This document shows, one piece after another, positions 15,273 to 27,655 of a stretch of 64,000 bases of DNA (positions within the stretch are counted from its first letter, which is position 1; every line of letters begins with the position of its first letter). The stretch comes from Neolentinus lepideus HHB14362 ss-1 (taxonomy: Eukaryota > Basidiomycota > Agaricomycetes > Gloeophyllales > Gloeophyllaceae): positions 34,601 through 98,600 of the forward strand of contig KV425632.1 in NCBI GenBank assembly GCA_001632425.1, read 5' to 3'. The notes beneath the pieces are model-generated. The model saw only the letters and a list, made by a program, of their open reading frames with translations, was not told the origin of the DNA and did no database searches. The translations under genes were made by a program, and so were the position numbers.

Positions 15273-18200
15273 ATGAGCGCGTTCTCGTCGCCCGGGAATG
15301 CTCAGTCTTCCTCTCGCAATCCTCCCATTACCCCCCTCCGCATCGCAAAGCGCGCCAGTCCCCAGCCTGGCCGGAGCAAGCTCGAGAGCATCCAGCTCGC
15401 AAGACGCACGTCCAGCAGCTACAAGCACGTTAGGAACAACAATCTCGTGTCAAAATCTCCCTTCAAGAGCCAGATCCCAACGCCTTCGCCCGCGAGGCCG
15501 TCGCCTGGAGCCGATGTGCCGAGTCTCCCGACGCAGAGGAGAGTTAGCGGAGAGAAGAGGCCGCGCCCGCTCTCGATGACTGAGCCGTTGGAAAATGAGG
15601 CACCCTTTAAGAGGAGGCAGTCGAGGGGGCTCCAGGGGCTGATTGAACGCGAGCCAGTCTCGAATAGTCCGTTCAAGCAGCGCGCGGAGAGTCAAACAGA
15701 ACGCAGTGTTACTCCCCCGGCCGTGCCAGAGAAGCTCACTGTCGACACTACCACCACCCAACCAGCTCTGTCCCCGCGCTCTGCCCTTGTTTCGAGAAGA
15801 CTTCATGGACCACGCAGCAACGACGGCCAGAATCCGCTCGGGAGCCGACGCCAGCGCAGGAAGACAGTGACGTTCAACGAGTGCTGCGACGTCGTCGAGT
15901 TCGACCAGGAATCTATCGAACTTCGTGACGATGATCCTTTCTACTCAGACGGCGAGGACGGTGAAGAAGACGAGGACGGTGAAGGACCGGACGTCGACGT
16001 GGACGATTTGGATCTCACTGCCCCATTCACCCCGAATCCAGCTGAGGTGCACACTCCCGTCTCGACCTCGCCACTGCCGCCCGATATGGAGACGGAGGAC
16101 GGCGTGCCGTACGGGCGGACGCACCATCACGACAGACACCTTGTACGTACCGAAGACATCGAAGACCCGCCCTCTCTGGACAGCCCCAGCTCTTCATTAC
16201 CTCAACTTGACGCTATCACGCCTGAGAAGTACAGAGGGCATCTCGCTCTGACGTCGAGTCCAGTTCACGCAGTTACACGGGCTTTTGCTACAGAGGAAGA
16301 GGAGAAAGAGCACGTACAAACCCAGGAGCCTCAACAGGGTGAGTTCCACCATCTTTTCTCCGTCGCCATTACAAATAATCCTTGTTGTTGTTGACATGTA
16401 TCGTTCTCATTCACGTAGATATCTTACCCAATGCCGCATCAAGCGCCAACACCAACACCGGTCCCACTGCACCATCTCCCCCTGTAGCCATCAAGGATGA
16501 GCCTAGCCTCATCGAGCTCTCCTTCATCTCCTCCTCCTCGCTAGACCCTGCCAATCTCTCCATCGGGCAGACCGAGGTCTCGCTCTCCGGGTTAGAGGAA
16601 GAATTTGGCCTCTCCCCGGGAAGAGAACCCCAATCCTCTTTGGAATTAGCCCCCGTCGCCCCGCTCAGGCTGTCGCTGTCGCCTTCCCACTCTCCCAGAG
16701 GCGCTCTCCCCATCCTCCCTCGATCGGCCAGTCCTCTGAATCCGGGGGGAGGGCTCGGTTCGAGAGCGAGTCCCGCCCCGCCCTCCCCACTCGGTCGACG
16801 CGGGTCCCCGGCGTTAGCCTCTCCCCTTGGGCGTATGGGTTCGCCCCTTGCTGGGGGACATTTGAGCGGGAGCGCGAATGGACGGTCGTCTCCCTACGCG
16901 CGTGTCGGCTCGCCGTTTAATAGGGGAGAGGCGGGTTCGCCGTTTGGGAGGGTCAGTGGTGAGGGTGAGTTGGGCGACAGCTTGAGTGGAAGGCGGAGTC
17001 CGAGGATTAGCAGGGACGACGTCCAGAGGCGGCTCCAGACAAAGAGGAGTATAGAGAGTCCGCTTAGAGAGGTGCCGCATATCCCAATTGGGGAGAAGGT
17101 GGATATGAAGAAGGAGATGCCTGAAGAGGAGGTTTGGATCAAGGAAACATCGAGTGGGTTTATTGACCCTGCTGACCTAGGGAAAATCGCTTCCGCGGAG
17201 ATGACCGTGGACAACAGCCTGGAAGATGCGACTCTCGACAAGGCAATTAAGGCGACGGTTCAGCAGGCAGTGGCGGTAGGGGAGAAGAAGCCTCTGATGT
17301 TGAACCACCTCTCTCGTCAGGATAACCCAACGTACGACGGTGTCATGTCGATCGACCCTACCCCGGCGCCTACCGACCCGCCGAGGCCACTGCTGCCTAG
17401 GAGGGCGCATACACTCGCAGATGGAGAGACTGATTTCCGATCCTCGCTAGGGGAAGGGGACTTGAATATCAGTCCCAGCCTGCCCCTCATGACCGACACA
17501 GAGGGGGAGCCAGATTTTAAGGGCAGTCTGACAACGTCTCTAGCGGGGATGAGGCTGAGCGAGATGAGCGCGCTTGATAGGCTGATGGAGGACGTGGGCG
17601 GAGCGGAGGGGAGGGGGATGAGAGTGGAGGCGCTTGGGGAGGGCGTCGTGGCAGGGCGCTATGGGCTGAGTGAGGATGGCAGTGTAGAGACGACGCAGGA
17701 GGATGTGCCAGCTTTACCTCAAGCTCAGGAGCAGAGACCGGTTGTGGGGAGGGGGGAGACGGATCCTGCGGCGTTGTCAACCTCACAGTTTGGGTTTACG
17801 GGTAATATTGGTGGTGTGACGAGTCGCAACGTGAGCGGGTCGTCGATCCCGCCAGCTGTCCCTCCCAAAGATGCTATCCGAACGAGAGAGGAAATGATTA
17901 TTGAGAAGCGGAGGGAAGCTAGGAGGAAGGAGATAGGTCTGAGCGTAGATGTGGGCTGTTTGTCACCCTCCACGGCGCTGCTGGGCAACGGTTTGCCTGA
18001 GGGGGTGGTAGCAAGGCCGAGCAGGAGGCGGAGTATGAGCACGGGTGATGCGGAGGATATGAAGAGGCTGGAGTTGACGATGCCCATGTCAATGGAGGAT
18101 GGGGATGAGTTGGCAGAGAGTATTGATAGGGAGTTGAGGAGGAGGGGTGGGGATACGAGGGCGGTAAGTGTTTTCTTCTTTTCTTGGGTTTACTGATCGT

Positions 18201-19814
18201 GAGTGGGTTCGGTAGAAGTACCGTGTGAGGGAGCATGAGGGAACAATTTACGCTTCTGCGGACGCGGATCGGGATCGAATTAGGCATATGACGAGCACAG
18301 GGGATTTAGATGGTGGGGGTGCGTGGAGAGCGGTGAGGAGGCCGTCGGATATGGTGCGTCTGATGCTTTTCAGGTGGCTTGTGGCGTGCTTATGCTGGTA
18401 CGGTTGGATAGAACGAATATGCCAAGCAGATTAGGGCGTATCGGGCCCAGGATAAGTCGGGCAAGATGTTTGGGAAGCTCTTTGTGAAAGGTAAGAAGGT
18501 CGTGTTCTAATTGTAATTTCCTCACCAACATCTCATTTCGCGTAGTTCTCGGTGTGAGGAATCTCAAAGTGCCGATCCCTCGAGAGCCGACAGTCATGAC
18601 TTGCACGTTGAATAACGGTATTCATTTCGTTACGACCCCGGAGGTCATATTGTCACCCAGCTCTGTCATTGGCCAGGAATTCGAATTGTACGCAAGGCGC
18701 TCAATGAGTACACGTATTGCCATGACTGACTAAATGGCCGTCTAGGCTCGAACATGCGGGCCTCGAGTTCACGCTGACTTTGAGGATCCGGCGCGACCAT
18801 CACATTGTGTCGATGTTCCAGGCTATCACTCCGCCGACCCCTCGCCCTACTCCGCCACCTCCACCACCGCCTGCCTCTAAAGGCGGTCTTCGGAGTTTCT
18901 TCTCGTCCCCCAAGAAGTCGTCACATGTTGCACAGCGCCTAGTCCCTGCGCCTCCTCGCGAGCCTCGAATTCCCGAGAATTTGGCAAGGTATCTCACACC
19001 AGACTGCGTCCTGGGTCGCGCGATGGTCTCGTTCAAGGAGCAGGATATCGCGAGTCGCTGCGACACGAAGCTTTTCGAGACCGCCTTTCCGCTTCTCGGT
19101 CAGCGCTTGGAGACCGACATGCAGACCACTCACATCCAAATCGGCGAAATTTTGCTGCAGATGTTTCGCTTCCCCGCTCTTCCTGGAGTTCCGCCGAGTA
19201 AATTGCCACAGAGCTTACAGGAATGTCATGAGGGCTTGCGTAACATACAATGGCATAAGCAGACGTACTTCGAGGGAACGTTGACGCAATCGGGTGGCGA
19301 TTGCACGGTGAACTTGCTGGCATGCGAGATTGATGTATTACTAACATGACTTCATCTAGACGTGGCGTCGCCGACCGTTCCGTATTATCGGAGCAAACTT
19401 GATTGCATTCAACGACGTTACAAAGCGCCCCACGGCTACCATCGATCTCAAAAAGGCAGTAGCTGTTCAAGACGATGAAGAACGGGCATGTTCAGCCGCT
19501 ACAGGTGATGATTCGCTTCTTGGTATGGAGCGCTCGTTCCGTCTTCTTTTCCCCAAGGACCAGCAGATCATCTTCTTCGCTGATACGGACCAGGAAAAGA
19601 CAAGATGGTATGTCTTATGTCGCTCGCCTTCTAGAGAACCTTTAAATGACATGGTCGATACAGGCTTGAGGTATTACGCGCTCTAGTTAGCCGAATACCG
19701 CCCAATCCGTTCTGGGCCGAGCTCGTCTGGCAAAGGCAGGATGAGCAGTCCAGACGCCAGGGCAGTTCCGGACATCATACATCTTCGATCGTACATGACC
19801 CGCCGCCCTCGTAG
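15273..19814 (+). CDS. BUD4: BUD4/anillin-like bud-site and septum protein with C-terminal PH domain
   Basis: Eight exons (15273-16338, 16419-18163, 18216-18353, 18412-18490, 18546-18687, 18746-19307, 19360-19607, 19664-19814) give 1376 residues in one frame with GT-AG borders. The N-terminal two thirds are disordered, Ser/Pro-rich, with several SPFK/SNSPFK motifs resembling CDK/binding motifs, a basic KTVTFNE block and a long acidic run. The C-terminal third is the conserved anillin-homology part: KLFVKVLGVRNLKVPIP, then CTLNNGIHFVTTPEV, a Pro-run loop, and GTLTQ that opens a PH domain (about 1230-1345) with WRRRPFRIIG and LEVLRALVSRIP. This matches yeast Bud4 and fission-yeast Mid2, which organise septins at the septum or bud neck. 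The ATG at 15273 opens the longest frame and is followed by typical N-terminal sequence. A Pro-rich insertion (about residues 1085-1095) interrupts the conserved region. Confidence 0.88.
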
Positions 19815-20369
19815 TCCTTACTCCTCATATTTTCTCTTAAACTCATTTGATACATTTTGCATCTGCTATCGATGTTGCTCAAGGTTGCTGTGTTGTACCT
19901 TGTACATTATAAACTGTATCTTATGGCTTCATTAGTCTTTTATTCTTGATGTCATTGGGCATACCTATCACCTAGATATGACATCCTCAATCATAGAATG
20001 CAGGCACAGCGAGAATCTCTTCCTGCTACATGTTACCCTGTGACCGTCTCTAGCATACTGGAATGAAATTTGTCTGTTTTACCATATTCCTCGTCAATAA
20101 AATAGCGCCCAATTGCGTTAGAGAGCACCACAGCCTTGCTTTATTTTTTGAACCATAGCTTGAAATCTTCGCGCTCCTTCCTCCTCGAGTAGGGCGTTGT
20201 AACTTAATCGCCGACGATTTAGCAATGTATGTTAATAAACCGAAGGGTCTGGGTGTATTTTATGACAGTGATTATTAACATTGTGTGGCACAAAGTTAAT
20301 AGCATGTTTAAAAAACATTAGTAACTAGGTTAAAAATAGTTTCAGCTGTTAGAAAATGGATACTGTTTA
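19815..20369. other. 3' flank of BUD4-like gene, no gene recognised
   Basis: AT-rich DNA of about 550 bp ending at the CACTA-type element. The first part should be the BUD4 3' UTR. No open frame, RNA gene or complete repeat is evident. Confidence 0.5.
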
Positions 20370-21406
20370 CACTGCGGGAGTCCCACTCTTTGAGGACCTG
20401 CAAAATGTTGATCAAAATGGATATCCCATATAATTACTTTCACAAAATATTCTGTCATGGGAAAACTTAAATATTTAGAGAATGCTCAGTAGACTGGANN
20501 NNNNNNNNNNNNNNNNNNNNNNNNNNNNNNNNNNNNNNNNNNNNNNNNNNNNNNNNNNNNNNNNNNNNNNNNNNNNNNNNNNNNNNNNNNNNNNNNNNNN
20601 NNNNNNNNNNNNNNNNNNNNNNNNNNNNNNNNNNNNNNNNNNNNNNNNNNNNNNNNNNNNNNNNNNNNNNNNNNNNNNNNNNNNNNNNNNNNNNNNNNNN
20701 NNNNNNNNNNNNNNNNNNNNNNNNNNNNNNNNNNNNNNNNNNNGTCAAAATGTATTGCCCATTGACCACCCAGTGATTGCCCGTTGACCGCCCAGTGATT
20801 GCCCACTGACCACCCACAAGAGCTATGCCCATGACAACTATGCTATGTAGTAATAGATAATGATGAATATGTACAACTAACCACTACCTTGGCAAGTATT
20901 GGGCATCATGTGATTAGTGGGCGGTTATGGCACAGCTGTGGGTGCTCTGTGGGGAACCACTGGGTGCTTTGTGGGTGGCCACTGGGCCCCCTATGGGCGA
21001 TCACTGGGCGATCACCGGGCAATACATTCTGACTCAGTCCCAAATATATACTTTTTTATACCATCAAAAGGTAATATATGGTATTACATAATATAACACC
21101 TAAATAGTCCTTATGGTAATATATATAATTATTTACCATTTAAGAGTCAGCAAAGATTTAAAACAAACTCACTTACAAAAATGTTTCTCAGAGAAAATAT
21201 TTTGCTATCAGTTTTGCTTGATGTTTAACTATAGATATTCAAGTGATCTTGAAGGTAATAAAATGGATAATATTTTGTCCAGTCTGTTGACTATTCCCTT
21301 AGTATATGCTTTTCTCTTTGACAGAATGGTTTGCCAAAATAATTATATGGGATATCCATTTTGATCAACATTTTGCAGGTCCTCAAAGAGTGAGACTCCC
21401 GCAGTG
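20370..21406. mobile_element. Non-autonomous CACTA-like (CMC) DNA transposon
   Basis: Terminal inverted repeats of about 130 bp begin CACTGCGGGAGTC at 20370 and end in the complement at 21406. They differ at only a few positions in the first 75 bases. A 3-bp TTA duplication flanks the element (20367-20369 and 21407-21409). CACT-type ends plus a 3-bp target duplication are the hallmark of the CMC/EnSpm superfamily. Inside are many short CACTGG/CCAGTG-type subterminal repeats and a second, inner inverted pair (GTATTGCCC near 20751 against GGGCAATAC near 21020). No transposase is present, so it is non-autonomous, although 245 bases are unsequenced. Confidence 0.75.
20499..20743. other. Assembly gap (245 N)
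   Basis: A run of N lies within the CACTA-like element, just inside its left inverted repeat. The short inverted repeats around it may have caused the gap. Confidence 1.
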
Positions 21407-21409
21407 TTA

Positions 21410-21844
21410 TAAGCTCTACTGGTGTTGTGCTAGATGGCTGCTGAGCGCTGAGGCTTCTGCCCTCTAGACCGGGCATGCCAATAACCGGTTTCATAGAGAC
21501 AAGGTGCTTGAGGACCGGGGAGTCAATATCACTATTGCAGTAAAGAGTTTACTAGGATTACTTAAAGTTAGGCTGAGGGTTTCATTGCCCAAGTTGCACT
21601 TATTAATCTCAAGCCCAGTAAGACCCAATGCTCAGGGCTGCTCTCAAACTAGTGTTTTTTATAGTTCTCTGCAAGTCCGAGCATATAGATAGACTATGTA
21701 GACCGTCTCAGTCCTCGAGAATTTTAAACAATACTTAACACTGAAATCTACTCTCTGATCTGGGTTCAAGTTATTAACATGTTAATAACAAATGTTAATA
21801 AACCATGTTTATAAACATCGAATTATCTACTACACCCTATCCTC
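21410..21844. other. AT-rich spacer, no gene recognised
   Basis: Between the CACTA-like element and the broken ExK-motif gene. It contains several TTAATAAAC-type words, one of which also occurs at 20229 on the other side of the CACTA-like element, so both sides may have belonged to one older repeat. No coding signal. Confidence 0.35.
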
Positions 21845-23706
21845 GAGGATATCAGAATCCCAATAGTCTCACGGCACCATGTCCATCTCCAGCTCGGGGT
21901 TAGCAGCAATGAAAGGAGGTTCCATGCATCCATCATGAGGCCTCTTGTAGAAGCAGAGCCTAGTCCCCATCATGCTGATGGCATAGAGAACAGGCAGAGG
22001 GCAATCAACTACATTACCAGAGACAATTAGGGGCCTGACAAGCAGCAAAGCACAATCATCGGAATGAACTGTGCACATCTCTGATGCAAGCACAAAGCTG
22101 CCTGTCGGTGGCCTGACACGAGGAAGTATAACGAAGGTCTCCAGGTGACTTGAGCTCCAATATGAAGACTGGTGATATGCACAGACACACAATGAAACCC
22201 GCAGAAATGAGACCTAAAGCTAGACACAACCACAAAGCAAACACCAAACCCTTGGTGTCAGATGGCTGCGAGGCCTGGGGTAACAAAGGGTAATATAGTT
22301 CAGAGGGGATGGGTGTAGGTGAGACATATAGTTGGGGCTAAAGGAAGTTTGGCGCCAAGTCACTACTCGGCGGCAGTCTGAGGATAGAGAGCGATGCTAT
22401 GTGCTTTGTAGCACTATGTGCATGGCGCTGTGTAGGCACTATATGATACTCCTCCTGCTCAGTGCTGTATGGTCTTCAGTGCTCTATAGGGGAGCACTAC
22501 TTGTGGCCGCTATCTCTAACTCGGACATATATAGACTCTGGTTAGTATGACACTACAGCGCATGAGGCTGCCTAAGAGAGAGGGACTTGTAAGGGGTTGC
22601 TTACAATCAGTGACACTATGCTGGTTTGCTCTGTCGCTATCTCTGGGTGAAGTCAGAGGTATGCAAGAGTACCTAAACATGAATTGCAAGATGGACTTAG
22701 AAGAAAAAAAACTCTGATGTGAGACTGAACTCTGAAGAGTATGGTGAAGATGACTTGTTGTACAAAGCCGTAGAGTAATGTCTTAAATACAAGAGAGCGA
22801 CTGCTCTATGTCCAATCCTATCTACCTACTACCGCGAGTTGTGCCTCTGCTCAGCCTCACATCCATACGAGTCATACTGCCTTGCTCCTATCCTGCATGC
22901 AATCCTCGACCAGTACCCCTTGCGACCAACTCTAGCATGCACACCACTCCACAGGTGGGAGCCAGTCGGGTGTGTCTTGACTTTGCGTTAGAGTGCGCCT
23001 CCTTAATGATCCGGTGGTGGGCTATGCTGCCGATGCTAGCGCAATATTGCTGAAAGAGGGATAAAGGGTGGGGCTGCTATATGGTGTGATGGTGTCGTGA
23101 TAGCCATAGTCATGCCATGTGTCGACGTGCACTGCACACATAAGGAAAGTTGCACCAATAGAACTAACACTGATCTGAAGCAACGGTGGGCTGTACACCA
23201 TATGGAAAGGCACCCTGACACACCACCTCAGTTCAGACCATAGTAACAACACCAGGCGATGCATGCCGAGATGCTGATGACTCAACTGAATGATGTTCAG
23301 CCAACCGAGCTACTGAGGAGCCGTCCTAAGTGTGCTGAGGAGCTGAGAGCCTTGTCGCTGGGGCGTAGGGTCACTAGTGCACAGAGTACCAACAGTGCAC
23401 TATTGAGTCGCTAAGTTGCCATTCCCATGAAGCATGCAGAATCACCCTAAATCACGTTTTCTGGGGTCAGAAGCCAACGGGGCCTATCACTGGTTTATTG
23501 TCAAACAAGACTTTGAACAAAAAAGTGATGTCTACTGATTCCCGTGGACCAGCAGGCAAAGGCATATAGTGGGGAACAATGGTAAAATTGGTGTCAGGAG
23601 GAAAGAGGGTGCTCAGGAGCTTGTTATATGGACCATGGAAGTGAGCCTTGGAGGGATTAACAGGGACCTTTTTGAACTGGCAGATGACTTTGGGGGGCCA
23701 ATGCAT
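21845..23706 (-). pseudogene. Broken gene of a basidiomycete family with a nuclease-like ExK motif
   Basis: The frame starts at 23706 with MHWPPKVICQFKKVPVNP, runs through YGPYNKLLSTLFPP-like and VDITFLFKVLFDN text, and is cut at 23493 by a solo LTR. It resumes at 22172 with FILELKSPGDLRYTSS, then loses frame, and a second frame gives TRLCFYKRPHDG and a stop before DYWDSDILED. The order VDI...ELK, spaced as Asp..Glu-x-Lys, resembles the core of PD-(D/E)XK nuclease folds. The family is, to my recollection, multi-copy in Agaricomycetes, with function unknown. The LTR insertion, a frameshift and an internal stop all say this copy is dead. The ATG at 23706 may not be the original start. Confidence 0.5.
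22173..23489 (-). mobile_element. Solo LTR of the Gypsy-G family, copy 1
   Basis: On the minus strand it begins TGATAGGCCCC at 23489 and ends GCATATCA at 22173, giving 1317 bp with TGATA/TATCA inverted ends. The 4-bp duplication CTGG (CCAG in the LTR orientation) sits at 22169-22172 and 23490-23493. The same LTR occurs at 24984, 34576, 50197, 58196 and 59853. It interrupts the ExK-motif pseudogene. Confidence 0.9.
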
Positions 23707-24448
23707 GGTGGTGACTGAGGATCCACACAGTCACAAAACAGGTCACAATGCAATTGTGCTTGCCCTGTGTCCTGACTGAAAGACTTGTCCATCACCCTCT
23801 TCAGCAGATGATGCCAGTGCACAAATGCCCCACCAATATGGGAGCAACCATCTCATTGGGCTCTCAGGTGTTGTGATAGTGGTCCTGGGTGTGTTTCCTC
23901 TTGTGGTGTATATTGTTATGGATGGGCCAGGCAGCATTGACATGTTCCTTGCACAAGCTGGATGACATTTGATACACTGTATATTCATAATGTCACCACC
24001 TACATCAGTACTGACCACCTTGAATGGAATGGGATGATCTCCATGGGGAGCTGATCTGTGCAAGCTGAGGGATATGTATGGACATGAGGTGAATGTGGGT
24101 ATGGAGAAACTATTGTGAGCAGAACAGTCACACCTTGCTGGATGGGCAATGGTGGGTGGGGATGTGGCTGATGGGCATGTGTAGATCATGATGGATGTGT
24201 ATGGGAATGGCATGACATTGCTTGTGTGAATGCAGCCTGCTTTCCTGGTGAATTCACACACAACATTAATGAGTGGACAACATGTGCACTGTAGAGATGA
24301 TGAATTCTGGGGTATGTCCACCTGCCTCCTCTCACATCCCAGAGCAGTTGCTTTCTTTTCTATGCTGTCTGCTCATGGCTGACTTCTACCCCCAGGTCAT
24401 TCATATGGCCAGATGTCTTGCAGTTGGCATACCTGCAGGACTTCCAGA
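23707..24448. other. Intergenic DNA left of Copia-B, no gene recognised
   Basis: A 192-codon minus-strand open frame exists here but has no recognisable domain and a low-complexity look, so it is not annotated. No repeat was matched elsewhere in the window. Confidence 0.4.
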
Positions 24449-24453
24449 CAAAT

Positions 24454-24702
24454 TGTTGGAATGAATCACATGACATTGGGCATCTCAGCCATGCATGTGG
24501 ACAAGCCACAAGCACCCTCATAGATGCTTAAAGGACATTATAGAATATTTGAGTATTCCAATTTATTTCATATTAAATGTTATAGTATATTCTGTAACAT
24601 TCTAGCATAACATGTACAAGTAGTATATAAGAAGCACCTGAGTAGCAGGCACCTACCCTAATCAATTCTTTGAATATTTACAGCTGTATAACCTTTTCAA
24701 TA
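24454..24702 (+). repeat. 5' LTR of Copia-B
   Basis: Begins TGTTGGAA and ends CAATA, so its last two bases are TA rather than the usual CA. It contains an AGTATATAAG TATA-like word about 100 bp before the end. Mate at 36358-36606. Confidence 0.9.
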
Positions 24703-24714
24703 GGTTATGAGCCC
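24703..24714 (+). promoter_or_regulatory. Primer-binding site of Copia-B (initiator tRNA-Met half type)
   Basis: GGTTATGAGCCC directly follows the 5' LTR. It is complementary to the anticodon region of initiator tRNA-Met (…GGGCUCAUAACC), the internal priming known for copia elements. The same 12 bases follow the Copia-A LTR. Confidence 0.75.
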
Positions 24715-26261
24715 AAGCAGACTCTAGGATACAAACTTGCTTACATTTGCAAATCATTCTCAAGAGCTAATAGCTCACTTATTACATAATCTGTAGCTAC
24801 CGAGCTAGCGTACACTATGTCAAACAATAGCGGCAATATATCTTTGGTATACCACATTGAGCCACTCTGCAGTAATAATTACACCACATGGAGCATAAAA
24901 ATAGCAGATATCCTCACAGACAATGACCTGTGGGAACATGTTACTGAAGAAGGTAAATGCCCAGAACCTATCACAGCCACCACTGATAGGCCCCATTGGC
25001 TTCTGACCCCAGAAAATGTGATTTAGGGTGATTCTGTGTGCTTCATGGGAATGGCAACTTAGTGACTCAATAGTGCTCTGGTGATATTCTGCACACTAGT
25101 GACCCTATGCCCCAGCAACAAGGCTCTTGGCTTCTCAGCACTCTTAGGACAGCTTCTCATTGGCACAGTCAGCTGAACACCATTCAGTCAAGTCATCGGC
25201 ATCTCAGCATGTACCACGCAACATTGTTACTGTGGACCAAACTGAGGCAGTGTCTCAGGGTGCCTTTCCATATGGCATACAGCTGCCATTGCTCTGGATC
25301 AGCACTAGTTCTATTGGCATGACTTTCCTTATACATACAGCACACATCGACACATGGTGCAACTACGGTTATCATGACACTGCTGCACAATATAGCAGCC
25401 CTGCCCTTTATCCCTATTCAGCAAGATCACACTAGCATCGGCAGCATAGCCCGCCACGTGATCGTCAAGGAGGCACACTCTAATGCAAAGTCAAGACACA
25501 CCCAACTGGCTCCTGCCTGAGGAACAGTGTGTGTGCTGGAGTTGGTGCAGCAAGGTCATGAGGGGTATTGGTCGAGGATTGCATGCAGACTAGGAACAAG
25601 GCGGTACAAGTTGTATGGATGAGAGGCCACTAATTCCAGCCATAATAGTATTACTATTGCACTAATTACCCAAACTAAAAAGTGTTATAACATTGATAAA
25701 CAAGTACTATAGAATGGGGATGGGCAAGTCTGGGTTACAGCACATATGCTTATGGAATGTATTATAAGTAAATACTGGTCTGATATTACACTAGATTCCA
25801 AATTAGGCCCACTTTTCATAGATGCAGAGTATATTCTCCTTATCATGCCAAACCTCCTAGGCATGTTGGGTGGGCTGTCTCTGTAACCCTGAGCATTGTC
25901 TCTCAGTTCTATGTTTCCTATTTCTTTTACTGCACATTCTAATACATGCTGTGCATCAAAGGAGTCCTTGGAAATGTATCGATATTGTGAGGAATTGAAT
26001 GAAGTGATGTTAATAATAGGTATACTTGGTGCAAAAAATCAGGAAAAGCTTGAGACAACAAGTGATGGAATCTACTCACATATTATACACTATATAGCAC
26101 TTATGTGTATGCAGCATCATGGTAAAACTGGAGGTAGTCTAGGATTACTGACATTTTGATGTGCCTGTCACATCATGGTCACATCATGCCTTGTGTCCAA
26201 ATGAGTGGACCAGGCACTCCACACTGTGGACAATATTATGGCTCTCTGAAGCCATTTCACA

Positions 26262-26420
26262 TTGATGAACATGAACACACGACAAAACCCGCTGTGAAAT
26301 GAGACCTAAAGGGTAGACACAACCACAAAGCAAACACCAAACCCTTGGTGTCAGATGGCTGCAAGGTCCGGGGAGTTGAAGGGTAATAGATAGTTTGGAG
26401 GGAGTAAATGGAAGGATAGG
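26262..26420 (-). repeat. Fragment of an LTR related to the Gypsy-G LTR
   Basis: On the minus strand the text from about 26390 to 26270 (…CCAAGGGTTTGGTGTTTGC…) matches the last 120 bp of the Gypsy-G LTR with many changes. Downstream (26580-26770) are short TAGCGATG-type repeats like those inside that LTR. It appears to be a divergent subfamily; the other border was not found. Confidence 0.55.
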
Positions 26421-27655
26421 GCCAAGACCACAAACCAAAAATGTGACATATATGAAAAAAACCAAGAAAAATACCACAATGTGAAGCGGGAAGCAGAAGA
26501 ATAGCTATGGAATAGCAAAGGGAGGCTAAAAATAGAACTCAATCAGAAAGTGACAAGGTGCAACACAGTGCACTATAGAAGTTGAATGTGCAGAGTGGGC
26601 AAAGGGTTGGTGACAATAGCAAGGTATAGCGATAATAGTGACACAGCGCCCTATTAGCAGTTGGCAAGATAGCGATGTAGCGCTCTAGCGACGTATAGCG
26701 ATGTAGCGATGTAGCGCTATAGTGACATATAGCGATGATAGCGACACGGCGCTCTTATCGTCAGCAGAGGGATAGTGACGCAGAGATTGGAGGAAGGATG
26801 CAAGCTCAGAGATAGACGCAGGAATGAGATGGGAACACTAGATTGTGCAGGGAGGATTGACTGGGTTACCTGTTGCCTGGGTTGTCTGCCTACAGGAGGT
26901 CCAACTGAAGTACTCTACTGGGTAAACAAATGAACCAAGAGCCATATGCTAACAAAATGAAAGTACTCCTGAAACTGATCTATCTCAAACCTCAGACAGG
27001 GGGAACAATCTCCATAAGCTACAGTGTCCATATGCACAGGCCACTGCATACTGAAAGAAGCATGGGAAAGCACACAGCATCACATCAAAAAGTGCTATTG
27101 CTCCAGGTGGAGGCTGCACAGGTGTGCACGCACAGCCTCAGAATGACTTGAGCTTGATAGAGACCACACTGCCAGCCGCAGCTGAAGCAGTGCAACACTG
27201 CTGCACTATGCCACTTGTTTGATGGATACCACAGCACTGCCGCTATTGTCGAGATGGGTGCACTCACTTACATAATGCAGTGGAGCACTTGCTGAATGAG
27301 ATCAAAGTGTCGAGGAGTGCAGGAGATAGCTGGAAAAATCAATAAAAACTTGAATATTGCTTGTGCCACCAGACTGGGAGCCCTAGCGCTATTGCACATA
27401 GCGTGAGAAATAGTGCAAAAGTGCTGAAAATGCATTTTCTGAGCCTGGAGACACATAGGGTGTATCAACATGTTGCACAAAACATGAAAGTTGTTCCATT
27501 TCACATTATCTAGTGCACCTTCTTGACAGAATTTTAAGAATACTAGTAAAATCTTGAATTGACTGCATTATATTAAGATCTAGGCTACCTGTACAAAATT
27601 GGTCAAGTACATGCACTACTATCACTCTAATTACCATGAAGCGCTGATTAGCAGA

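Noticed and set aside
23743..24321. 192-codon open frame on the minus strand
   Set aside because: No domain, low-complexity text and no splice-consistent neighbours; chance open frame in TGA-poor DNA next to Copia-B.
24703..24730. GGTTATGAGCCC as part of a tRNA gene
   Set aside because: No cloverleaf around it; position after the LTR and repetition at Copia-A show it is a primer-binding site.
24817..25026. 69-residue protein ending LLTPENVI as an independent gene
   Set aside because: Its last residues are read from the start of a solo LTR; the same tail occurs at 59860 and 51490. It is the 5' end of Copia-B gag.
26580..26780. TAGCGATG-type short repeats as a CRISPR array or satellite
   Set aside because: Irregular spacing, no conserved spacer length, and similar words inside the Gypsy-G LTR; ordinary LTR-internal repeats in a eukaryote.
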